Positions 1 to 5,466 of a stretch of 6,173 bases of DNA are shown in pieces. The stretch covers positions 1 through 6,173 of the forward strand of contig JAGRAB010000075.1 of the NCBI GenBank assembly GCA_020435085.1, given 5' to 3'. A program made the position numbers and the translations under genes. Origin of the DNA: Bdellovibrionales bacterium. GTDB lineage: Bacteria; Bdellovibrionota; Bdellovibrionia; Bdellovibrionales; UBA1609. Position 1 is the stretch's first letter, and every line of letters starts with the position of its first letter. The notes below the pieces were generated by a model. It searched no databases. It was given only the letters and a program-made list of their open reading frames with translations, and was not told the origin of the DNA.

Positions 1-166
1 CGGTGAGAGAAGCCTCATTTGAAAGAATCTGAGAAAATATCAAAAAATACTTTGATTTTTATACAAAAAGTTTTCTAGTCTAATGTTGTAAGCCCCACGT
101 CATTGAACATATCAGTAATTATTTATGAAGTAGTCTTAAAAATTAAGTCTGCTTTTAGCACCAAGG
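1..166. other. Non-coding leader upstream of first gene
   Basis: No gene is supported here. The only open plus-strand frame of note runs from base 3 to a TGA at 30-32 and could be the last few codons of a gene lying to the left. On the minus strand an ATG at 16-18 opens a frame that leaves the window after six codons and lacks a visible Shine-Dalgarno. The rest is very AT-rich, with a small inverted repeat CTTAA-aaa-TTAAG at 135-147 and a TGCT-ttt-AGCA at 150-160 just before the first gene. A TCTAAT at 79-84 resembles a -10 box but has no good -35 at normal spacing. A promoter for the downstream gene probably lies here, but I cannot place it. Confidence 0.4.
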
Positions 167-181
167 ATGGGGGCTTTATAT

Positions 182-604
182 ATGTTTCAACCAATGACGG
201 CAACTTTTACTCAGTCAAAGTTTTATACTCCCACACTGAATGCGGCCATATTTGATGGCCCATTAAGACTTTACTTTGCACAATCTCAAGAGCCAGAAGC
301 ACTACAGATTTATTTTCAACTCCAAAAGCTTTTTGAAGAGAGCGTTCATAGTTTTAAAGAAAAAATTAAAGACAGTGGACAAAATATTTTTGTCCTTTTG
401 TATCCTGCACGAGAAGTTTTTGAGCAAGTCTTTACCGGTGATCTCGCCAGTAACGGCTTAATTGTGGATCATTTAGGTCATGATTTTATTTTGGGCGTTC
501 AGGGGCCTGTGGGAGAGTTGGAATTCGTGAGAATCCAGGAGGGACTTTTTCGAATTTTTAATTCTCAGCAGGCTTCTGAGCCTTCTTTTTATCATACTTT
601 ATAA
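182..604 (+). CDS. Conserved-looking small cytosolic protein of unknown function
   Basis: I do not recognise this protein. From the ATG at 182 it is 140 residues, with no signal peptide, no membrane segment and no cysteine. It looks like a mixed alpha/beta fold. There is an amphipathic helical stretch rich in Glu, Lys and Gln in the middle (EALQIYFQLQKLFEES and on), then hydrophobic strands (IFVLLYP; GHDFILGVQGPVGELEFVRI). An in-frame ATG at 167 would add five residues, but its AAGG directly touches the start codon. The ATG at 182 has GGGGG eight bases upstream and AAGGA fourteen upstream, so I prefer it without being certain. The last 47 bp run convergently into the end of the TlpA-like gene, so the two 3' ends code on both strands. 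Composition and length support a real gene. The function is unknown. Confidence 0.7.
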   Translation: MFQPMTATFTQSKFYTPTLNAAIFDGPLRLYFAQSQEPEALQIYFQLQKLFEESVHSFKEKIKDSGQNIFVLLYPAREVFEQVFTGDLASNGLIVDHLGHDFILGVQGPVGELEFVRIQEGLFRIFNSQQASEPSFYHTL

Positions 605-1172
605 ATTTTGAAAGTCGTAGAAGGCTTTCTGCAGAAAGCCAATCTATTTCTCCAGAGGACTTCCAAACAATTTCTTTATGAGAATTCACTAAAAAACTAG
701 ATGGGAGAACTTCCACTTCAAAGTCTGACATTAATTGTGGGTCAACGCTTAGATTTTTGGCAAATAAGGGTGAAATCTTGCTTAAAATTTCTTGTATGGC
801 TATTTCAGAATTTTCATTTTTGTTATCTACATTTAAAAGAACAACATTTAAGTTAGGCAAATCTTGAGCGAGTTGATTGAGTTGAGGCAGCTCTTTTTTA
901 CAAGGAGCACACCATGAGGCCCAAAAATTCAAAAGTGTGAGCCTATCCTCTGGCCAAATGTACTGGGGAATATTGGGAGATAGCTGGACGTTTGTTTTTT
1001 TGTTAGAATAAGTTGTCATAGTTTGAGGTTTTGGATTTTGCAGATATCGGCTCATGAACCATAATCCGGCACTCAAAAGAATGATAAGGGCAAAGGCCGC
1101 AATCATCATGGTTTTTAAAACCTTGCGGGTTTCTAATAAGTCATTATGAGGAGAGTTTTCGTTTGTATCCAT
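558..1172 (-). CDS. TlpA-like membrane-anchored thiol-disulfide oxidoreductase
   Basis: This is a thioredoxin-fold protein of the TlpA/ResA/CcmG type. It likely reduces or isomerises disulfides outside the cytoplasmic membrane, for example in cytochrome c maturation; its substrate is unknown. Starting at the ATG complementary to 1170-1172 gives 204 residues. There is a short charged cytosolic N-terminus, one membrane helix at about 22-41 (MMIAAFALIILLSAG), a linker, then the thioredoxin core. The core has the hallmark NFWASWCAPCKKELPQL, with the CAPC active site at residues 88-91. The cis-proline lies in VLPSSFLV (Pro157). The lack of a signal peptidase site suggests the helix stays as an anchor. 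The frame is open 39 codons further upstream, but that extension would cover the prepilin gene and has no family features. The 5' end overlaps the prepilin start by 10 bp and the 3' end overlaps the first gene by 47 bp. Its own Shine-Dalgarno is weak. Confidence 0.9.
   Translation of the reverse strand: MDTNENSPHNDLLETRKVLKTMMIAAFALIILLSAGLWFMSRYLQNPKPQTMTTYSNKKTNVQLSPNIPQYIWPEDRLTLLNFWASWCAPCKKELPQLNQLAQDLPNLNVVLLNVDNKNENSEIAIQEILSKISPLFAKNLSVDPQLMSDFEVEVLPSSFLVNSHKEIVWKSSGEIDWLSAESLLRLSKFIKYDKKKAQKPAEN
623..640. repeat. 18-bp perfect palindrome, possible hairpin terminator
   Basis: GGCTTTCTGCAGAAAGCC reads the same on both strands. As RNA it can fold into a 7-bp stem (623-629 with 634-640) and a TGCA loop. 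It starts 19 bases after the stop of the first gene and lies inside the 3' part of the TlpA-like gene, where it encodes part of DWLSAES. No run of T follows on either strand (plus side AATCTATTTCTCC), so it is not a classical intrinsic terminator. It could still mark the 3' end of the plus-strand mRNA. Confidence 0.5.
1148..1155 (+). promoter_or_regulatory. Strong Shine-Dalgarno fixing a TTG start
   Basis: GAGGAGAG contains AGGAG (1149-1153) with nine bases before the TTG at 1163. It is among the best ribosome-binding sites in the window and is the main reason for accepting a TTG start for the prepilin. It lies inside the opposite-strand TlpA-like gene, so its match could partly be chance. 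Confidence 0.6.
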
Positions 1173-1402
1173 TCTCAACCACAAAAAACAGTTTTTTAAA
1201 AAGAGGTCAACGAGATAATGGCCAAATTGTTGTGGAATATGTGTTATTGTTGGTAGCCGCTGTTGGAATTGCGGTCTTGATGACTTCATTAATGGTGAGT
1301 CGTGATCCTGAGCACCCGGGATTTCTTGTAGTTAAATGGAGACAAATCATCGAAGTTATTGGCAAAGACGTCGTTGATACTTCCGACGATGGCACGCCTT
1401 AA
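1163..1402 (+). CDS. Flp-type (class IVb) prepilin-like small protein
   Basis: This 79-residue protein has the layout of a Flp/Tad prepilin. The 20-residue leader is basic (K8, K13, R14, R17) and ends in Gly20. The mature start is QIVVEY, with Glu at +5 and Tyr at +6, the G/XXXXEY pattern cut by a TadV/PilD-type prepilin peptidase. A single hydrophobic helix follows (about residues 22-45), then a short polar tail of about 34 residues ending acidic. The mature length of 59 residues fits Flp pilins. It would sit in the inner membrane and, after processing, join a Tad/Flp-type filament or act as a minor pseudopilin. It begins at TTG behind GAGGAGAG; no in-frame ATG precedes the helix. No other tad genes are in view, so it is solitary here. 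Its start overlaps the TlpA-like gene by 10 bp and its stop overlaps the acyltransferase stop by 4 bp. A TadE-like minor pilin fragment is an alternative. Confidence 0.82.
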   Translation: MYPFSTTKNSFLKRGQRDNGQIVVEYVLLLVAAVGIAVLMTSLMVSRDPEHPGFLVVKWRQIIEVIGKDVVDTSDDGTP

Positions 1403-2169
1403 AAATAAATCGACTTTCTATTTTTTAATTCTTTTTGAATTCTTATTTGCATCATCTCTCGAATATCTTGAGCGGTTTCATTCATAAGTTCGCTATTTGA
1501 ACATTCATTCGCTTTATAGGGGAGATGAATTGGAGGAAGAAAAATAATTTTCCATTTCGCTGGAAGCGGAATAATATTTAAAGGAAGTGGGAGGACAAGG
1601 CCTCGAAGGTACTTTGTGAGTTTCAATTGCTTTAAGTTAATATGTGTTTCTTCGGCCCCAATGATAATTGTAGGAATAATAGGGGCATTGGCTTCAATGG
1701 CAATTCTAATAAATCCACGTTTAAACTCCTGAAGGCTATAAGCATCAAAACTGGGTTTAAAATTTCCATATTCTCCTTCGGGAAATAAAATAATTTGTCG
1801 ATTTTTTTTAAGCTCTTTAAGAGCATTTTGTTTGGTGGCTTCAATAAACCCTAATTTGTTGGCTGGAATGGAAGTTGTCTTTGTTAAAAACCAAAGGTGA
1901 TGAGTCAAAACTTTTGGTGCCTGCTGAGTGTGTTGTTGGATCGTGTGTAAAAGCATCATGGCATCAAACCCTGAATAACCAGAGTGGTTGGGCGTAAAAA
2001 TCGCTCGCCCCGCATGGGGTATATTTTCTTCTCCCTCAATAGTGAGTCGAAAATATTTCTCCATGATCTCCATAATAAATAAGGGCATGACTCGATACAG
2101 CAGACTGTCAGTATCTAGCTCTTTAAGCTTTTCAATAAAACCAGTATTTGGCATTTTAAAGTTTTTCAT
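1399..2169 (-). CDS. PlsC-type phospholipid/glycerol acyltransferase
   Basis: This is a lysophospholipid acyltransferase-superfamily enzyme that transfers an acyl chain to a glycerolipid or related hydroxyl acceptor at the inner membrane. The 256-residue length fits. Block I is NHSGYSGFD (catalytic His62, Asp69). The spacing here is H-X6-D, not the usual H-X4-D of PlsC, as also seen in MGAT-like bacterial members with an NHSGG..FD motif. Block III is FPEG at 129-132, followed by a GNFKP segment. Block IV is PIIPTIIIGAEE at about 163-174. No clear transmembrane helix is present; hydrophobic patches at about 165-171 and 190-211 could bind the membrane. Start choice is open: the ATG ending at 2169 or one five codons later at 2154, neither with a Shine-Dalgarno. 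It is divergent from glpK across 38 bp, which suggests but does not show shared control with glycerol-3-phosphate production. The exact substrate cannot be told from the sequence. Confidence 0.9.
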   Translation of the reverse strand: MKNFKMPNTGFIEKLKELDTDSLLYRVMPLFIMEIMEKYFRLTIEGEENIPHAGRAIFTPNHSGYSGFDAMMLLHTIQQHTQQAPKVLTHHLWFLTKTTSIPANKLGFIEATKQNALKELKKNRQIILFPEGEYGNFKPSFDAYSLQEFKRGFIRIAIEANAPIIPTIIIGAEETHINLKQLKLTKYLRGLVLPLPLNIIPLPAKWKIIFLPPIHLPYKANECSNSELMNETAQDIREMMQIRIQKELKNRKSIYF

Positions 2170-2207
2170 AAAATAAACACAATCACACTTCTTGAAGGAA
2201 TATCATC
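2148..2207 (+). promoter_or_regulatory. Divergent gap and weak candidate glpK promoter
   Basis: Only 38 bp (2170-2207) separate the acyltransferase and glpK starts, so both promoters must overlap this gap or lie inside the neighbouring gene. For glpK, TTGGCA (2148-2153) and TAAAAT (2169-2174) each match sigma-70 consensus at five of six bases, but the spacer is 15 bp, shorter than usual. The glpK Shine-Dalgarno GAAGGAA (2194-2200) is eight or so bases before the ATG. I see no clear operator, and no convincing promoter for the acyltransferase. Confidence 0.25.
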
Positions 2208-3704
2208 ATGTCTCAGTTTATCCTAGCTATCGACCAAGGAACAACCGGAACTACAGTGAGTATCATACAAAAGAGCGGATTGCCTCTCACAAAATACAAT
2301 ATGGAATTTTCTCAAAAGTATCCAAAGCCTGGCTGGGTCGAACATGATGCCAATGAGATTTGGAAAACAGTCGGGGTTGGAATTGAAAAAGTTTTAAAAG
2401 AAAATGGAATTTCAGGGAATGACATTGCTGCCATTGGAATTACAAACCAACGAGAGACTGTTGTTGTGTGGGACAAAGACTCGGGAAAACCGGTTTTTAA
2501 TGCTATCGTTTGGCAATGCCGAAGAACGACTGATTTTTGTCAGACGTTAAAGGGACAATCCACTGAGGCAATCATAACCCAAAAGACTGGACTTGTGGTT
2601 GACCCTTATTTTAGCGGATCAAAGTTTCGATGGATCTTGGAAAACGTCTCGGGAGCGAGAAAAAAAGCTGAAGATCACAAAATTATAGGCGGAACCATCG
2701 ACTCCTTTCTTGTTTGGAAACTCACAGGAGGACAGTCTCATAAGACCGATGTTTCGAATGCCTCTCGAACCCAATTAATGAACATTCGCACAGGTCAGTG
2801 GGATGATGAACTGTTAGAAATTTTTTCTGTCCCTAAAAATCTTCTACCTGAAATTGTTCCAAGCAGTGGTGCTTTTGGGGTTACAAAAGGACTTGGTTTT
2901 TTACCTGATGGCATTCCTATTTCTGGAGTTGCAGGAGATCAGCAGGCGGCTTTGTTTGGTCAAGCGTGCTTTGAAAAAGGCGAGGCGAAGTGCACTTATG
3001 GAACGGGCAGTTTTATTTTAATGAATTCTGGGTCCGAAGTGGCATTGTCAAACTCAGGCTTATTGACAACTGTGGCCTGGCAACTCCAAGGAGAGAAACA
3101 ATTAACTTATGCTTTAGAGGGCGGTGCTTTTATTTGTGGAGCCGCTGTTCAATGGTTACGAGATGAAATGCAATTTATTAAGAAGAGTTCTGATGTCGAA
3201 GAGCTTGCAAGACAGGTCAGCTCCTCTGAGGGCGTTGAATTTGTTCCAGCCCTCACGGGGCTTGGGGCTCCTTATTGGGATCCTAGCGCCAGGGGAATCA
3301 TCACGGGCCTGACTCGCGGAAGTCATCGAGCTCATATAGCAAGAGCGACTCTTGAGGCAATGGCTCTTCAAAATGTCGATATCATTCAAGCTATGGAAAA
3401 AGATTTAAAAGCACCCCTCAAAAACCTGAAGGTCGATGGGGGAGCCGCAGCTAATAACCTTTTGATGCAAATGCAATCGGATTTTTTACAAGCGAATATT
3501 TTTCGCCCAGAAATGATTGAAACAACAGTGGCAGGGGCTTCGTACTTCGCTGGGCTTGGTGTCAGTTTTTGGTCAGATATTGGTGAAATTAAAAAAGTTT
3601 GGAAGATCAATCAAGAGTTTCAACCTCAGATTTCAGAAGCTCAACAAAAAGAGCGGTTAGAGCATTGGCGGCGTGCGGTTCATCAGGCAATGATGAACCA
3701 TTAA
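2208..3704 (+). CDS. glpK: Glycerol kinase GlpK
   Basis: GlpK phosphorylates glycerol with ATP to give sn-glycerol-3-phosphate in the cytosol, for glycolysis or lipid synthesis. The 498 residues match the family length (about 500). The start is set by GAAGGAA just upstream. The phosphate-binding DQGTTG loop is at 9-14. The glycerol-contacting residues of the E. coli enzyme all appear one position lower here: Arg82, Glu83, Trp102, Tyr134, Asp244 and Phe269. Both FGGY-kinase signatures are intact (YFSGSKFRWILEN at 134-146; around 363-382). Two departures from E. coli stand out. The Arg following the DQGTT loop (Arg17) is Thr16. The fructose-1,6-bisphosphate loop lacks its Gly/Arg pair (Pro233 and Gly235), so FBP inhibition is unlikely. 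The loop also lacks the His phosphorylated by HPr in Gram-positive GlpK. No glpF, glpD or glpR is in the window. The stop overlaps the opposite gene's stop in TTAA. Confidence 0.98.
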   Translation: MSQFILAIDQGTTGTTVSIIQKSGLPLTKYNMEFSQKYPKPGWVEHDANEIWKTVGVGIEKVLKENGISGNDIAAIGITNQRETVVVWDKDSGKPVFNAIVWQCRRTTDFCQTLKGQSTEAIITQKTGLVVDPYFSGSKFRWILENVSGARKKAEDHKIIGGTIDSFLVWKLTGGQSHKTDVSNASRTQLMNIRTGQWDDELLEIFSVPKNLLPEIVPSSGAFGVTKGLGFLPDGIPISGVAGDQQAALFGQACFEKGEAKCTYGTGSFILMNSGSEVALSNSGLLTTVAWQLQGEKQLTYALEGGAFICGAAVQWLRDEMQFIKKSSDVEELARQVSSSEGVEFVPALTGLGAPYWDPSARGIITGLTRGSHRAHIARATLEAMALQNVDIIQAMEKDLKAPLKNLKVDGGAAANNLLMQMQSDFLQANIFRPEMIETTVAGASYFAGLGVSFWSDIGEIKKVWKINQEFQPQISEAQQKERLEHWRRAVHQAMMNH

Positions 3705-3716
3705 ATATATTTTTTT
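3677..3716 (+). terminator. Hairpin plus T run embedded in 3' end of glpK
   Basis: GGTTCATCA (3677-3685) and TGATGAACC (3691-3699) form a perfect 9-bp stem around a 5-base GGCAA loop. The stem lies wholly inside the last codons of glpK (those for VHQAMMN). It is followed by AT-only sequence containing the stop codon and then seven T (3710-3716). This looks like a rho-independent terminator for glpK built into its coding sequence. The ten AT bases between stem and pure T run are longer than typical, which lowers confidence. No T run follows on the minus side. Confidence 0.55.
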
Positions 3717-4996
3717 AAATTCGGAAACTTTGTAGAGCCTATTTGAATATATTTTTCTGCAATTCGGTCACTTCCTTCAAGTTTAAGTAATTGAATGACA
3801 GAATCAAAAATAAATTCATCGGCACAGTCATTGTCAATAATCTTCATTCCTAACTGGGTTGTTGCTGAGCGATCATTTTTTGCATGAACAACGCGAAATT
3901 CCGCTTGCTGTGCTTCGGGAACAGTCATGGACTCTTGGGCAATAAGGCTAAGAATGTGTTCGGCAGGTGGAATTTGTTTTGACTTTAAAAGTTCCTCAAT
4001 GCTTTTTAAAATAACTTGGTTATCCCGCTTTGAACAAAGAACTGCTTTTTCAAAAAGTGAGCTAGCACGATCAAATTGTTTTTCTTGCAGCAAGTATTTT
4101 CCGGTTGTGAAAAGAGCGGCTCGAACGATGACTTGAAGCTTTTCTGTTCTATTTTCAAGGCGTTGATAAATGTTGTAGTACTCTTCAACATCTGTGAAAT
4201 GTTTTGTTACCATTGCTAAATAGATCATCCGCCCGAGGCGTTGTGGAGTGACCGGGTAGTGCTTAAGAATTTCTTTAACAACACTATAAGCTTCATTTGG
4301 TTTTTTTAGTTTATCAAGGGCCTCAAATTTAGCCGTCATACATTTATAGTGAATGGGAACATAGGTGAGTCCATCTTCATAGAGCTCGAGTGCTTGTTCT
4401 AACTCGTCTTCTTTTTCATTGATCTGCCCCAAGTAAAAGAAGGCAAGGCTTGGTTTTTCCCCAATTGTTGAGGCTTCAAAAAAGAAACGTTTGGCCTCGG
4501 CAAGGTCATCACCCTCAAAGGCTTTTTTTCCCTCTTTAATTTTTGCAATATAAGGAGGAGGGTCAATGCGGTAAGAAATGGCTTGGCGAATATAATAAAG
4601 AAGCTGTTCTCCCATAAATGGTTTGACAATGTAGGCATCGACATCTTCTTCAGCCGCTTCAGCGACAGAAGTTTCAGAGGCAGTTGAAGTTGCAAGAATA
4701 AATATAGGCTCTGGGACAATATCTTTAATATCATATAAGAGTTCAAGTCCGAACCTTCCACGAACTTCATATTCACTAATGAAAAGTTTAGGTTTTTCTG
4801 TTCGAGCAATATCGAGTGCTGAATCATAACTTTTTGAAAAGTGGATATTTTGAATGGGCATTCCAAGATCACGTAATGCAGCTGTGATCATATTTTTTGC
4901 AGAATTGGAAGATTCAAAAATAAGACATTGAATTGATTGAAGGTAAACTTTCATTTGGTCATCAGGAATGAATACTGTGCGTTCGGCTTTACTCAT
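3701..4996 (-). CDS. Receiver-like (phosphosite-lacking) TPR protein
   Basis: This 431-residue cytosolic protein joins a response-regulator receiver fold (about 21-140) to a TPR array (about 148-330) and a helical C-terminal part. In the receiver, the usual acidic pair after strand 1 is Glu28-Ser29 (LIFESSNSAKNMI). The phospho-accepting Asp after strand 3 is Glu75 (LFISEYEVRGRFGLELL). Thr103 and Lys125 (VKPF) are kept. A Glu there can mimic a phosphorylated Asp, so the domain may be locked or act only by protein contacts; that is inference. TPR units are visible at about 149-182, 183-216, 217-250 and 293-326, suiting it as a protein-binding scaffold. There is no DNA-binding, GGDEF or kinase output. 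ATG is preceded by AAGG (5006-5009) nine bases upstream. The start overlaps the stop of the small gene before it by 8 bp (ATGAGTAA), which points to translational coupling. Its partner and pathway are unknown. Confidence 0.92.
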   Translation of the reverse strand: MSKAERTVFIPDDQMKVYLQSIQCLIFESSNSAKNMITAALRDLGMPIQNIHFSKSYDSALDIARTEKPKLFISEYEVRGRFGLELLYDIKDIVPEPIFILATSTASETSVAEAAEEDVDAYIVKPFMGEQLLYYIRQAISYRIDPPPYIAKIKEGKKAFEGDDLAEAKRFFFEASTIGEKPSLAFFYLGQINEKEDELEQALELYEDGLTYVPIHYKCMTAKFEALDKLKKPNEAYSVVKEILKHYPVTPQRLGRMIYLAMVTKHFTDVEEYYNIYQRLENRTEKLQVIVRAALFTTGKYLLQEKQFDRASSLFEKAVLCSKRDNQVILKSIEELLKSKQIPPAEHILSLIAQESMTVPEAQQAEFRVVHAKNDRSATTQLGMKIIDNDCADEFIFDSVIQLLKLEGSDRIAEKYIQIGSTKFPNLKKYI

Positions 4997-5393
4997 AGCC
5001 TTTAACCTTTTTGAAGAGATTTTCTACTTGTTTTTGTCTTTGTTCAAAAAGTTCATAAAATCTTTGATAGTCAATATCTTGTTTATTATGTAGGTCGACA
5101 ACAATTTCATCAAAAAGTTCATCTGTCAGTTTTTCGAGATGGGTGACTTTTGCTCTTGATTTTAAAGGCCATGAGTCCGAGTCACTGGTAGCGACAATTT
5201 CTATATCGAGTTGATGACCAAGGACACAGGCATTTCTGGGGACTCGAAATTCAATTTGCCCATCATTGATTTGTAAAAGTTCAAAGTCTTCAGGCTTACC
5301 TTTATGATTTTTTGTATCGAGGTGTACGACATGGGTTGTGATATTTTCTACATAGCTAATAGAAACTTTTATTTGTGCATTTTCTATCCACAT
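4989..5393 (-). CDS. Small protein, possibly degenerate PilZ-like
   Basis: This 134-residue soluble protein has alternating beta-strand-like segments followed by a charged helix (about 108-131, QRFYELFEQRQKQVENLF). The middle part (QINDGQIEFRVPRNACVLGHQLDIEI, in two runs: QINDGQIEFRVPR and GHQLDIEI) recalls the PilZ barrel pattern of a turn, a strand, a Pro, then G..L.I.I. The c-di-GMP signatures RxxxR and D/NxSxxG are not present, so binding is doubtful and the family call is tentative. I chose the ATG complementary to 5391-5393: it has AGGA (5403-5406) nine bases upstream and a promoter-like pair just before that. An upstream TTG at 5447 would add 18 residues but falls inside the -35 box. 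It is the first gene of a likely two-gene unit with the receiver-TPR protein, overlapping it by 8 bp. A signalling adaptor role is inferred only from this neighbour. Confidence 0.78.
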   Translation of the reverse strand: MWIENAQIKVSISYVENITTHVVHLDTKNHKGKPEDFELLQINDGQIEFRVPRNACVLGHQLDIEIVATSDSDSWPLKSRAKVTHLEKLTDELFDEIVVDLHNKQDIDYQRFYELFEQRQKQVENLFKKVKGYE

Positions 5394-5418
5394 TTTGAGA
5401 TATCCTAGGAGAGTCTCT

Positions 5419-5447
5419 ATTTTCTCCAAATAAAAAAAGTGTGGCAA
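5419..5447 (-). promoter_or_regulatory. Candidate sigma-70 promoter of the two-gene signalling unit
   Basis: Read on the minus strand, TTGCCA (5442-5447) matches the -35 consensus at five of six bases. A 17-bp spacer, including seven T, leads to GAAAAT (5419-5424), a four-of-six -10 box. Transcription would begin near 5410, giving a short leader that carries AGGA before the ATG at 5393. The pair lies in the 73-bp gap after radA and favours the ATG over the upstream TTG start. There is no clear radA terminator in the gap, so read-through from radA is also possible. Confidence 0.4.
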
Positions 5448-5466
5448 GTGGCTTTCTTGTATCGCT

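Noticed and set aside
552..564. GAATT-ttt-AATTC repeat at the end of the TlpA-like gene
   Set aside because: A 5-bp AT-rich stem with no following T run on the minus strand is not convincing as a terminator.
1110..1122. GGTTTT-T-AAAACC symmetry inside the TlpA-like gene, upstream of the prepilin
   Set aside because: Six-bp arms around one base are expected about once in a window this size; no second copy or promoter alignment supports an operator.
1173..1230. TTGACC as a -35 box for the TlpA-like gene
   Set aside because: No acceptable -10 lies 16-18 bp away; the sequence there is a run of T.
1155..1289. 39-codon upstream extension of the TlpA-like protein
   Set aside because: It would run antisense through the prepilin's conserved cleavage site and helix, and the residues show no signal peptide or domain. 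The ATG at 1172 is a better start.
1399..1428. Inverted repeat TTAAAAATA ... TATTTTTTAA after the prepilin and acyltransferase stops
   Set aside because: The stem is all A-T with an 11-base loop and no adjacent GC stem, so it is too weak for a terminator and common in AT-rich DNA.
4399..4872. 157-codon minus-strand frame inside the receiver-TPR gene
   Set aside because: It is an alternate frame of a gene with clear domain structure; its Leu/Lys/Ser-rich translation is typical of out-of-frame reading.
5394..5466. Possible radA terminator (CAAG...CTTG before a run of seven T, minus strand)
   Set aside because: The stem is only 4 bp and is separated from the T run by several bases; the same T run fits better as the spacer of the downstream promoter.
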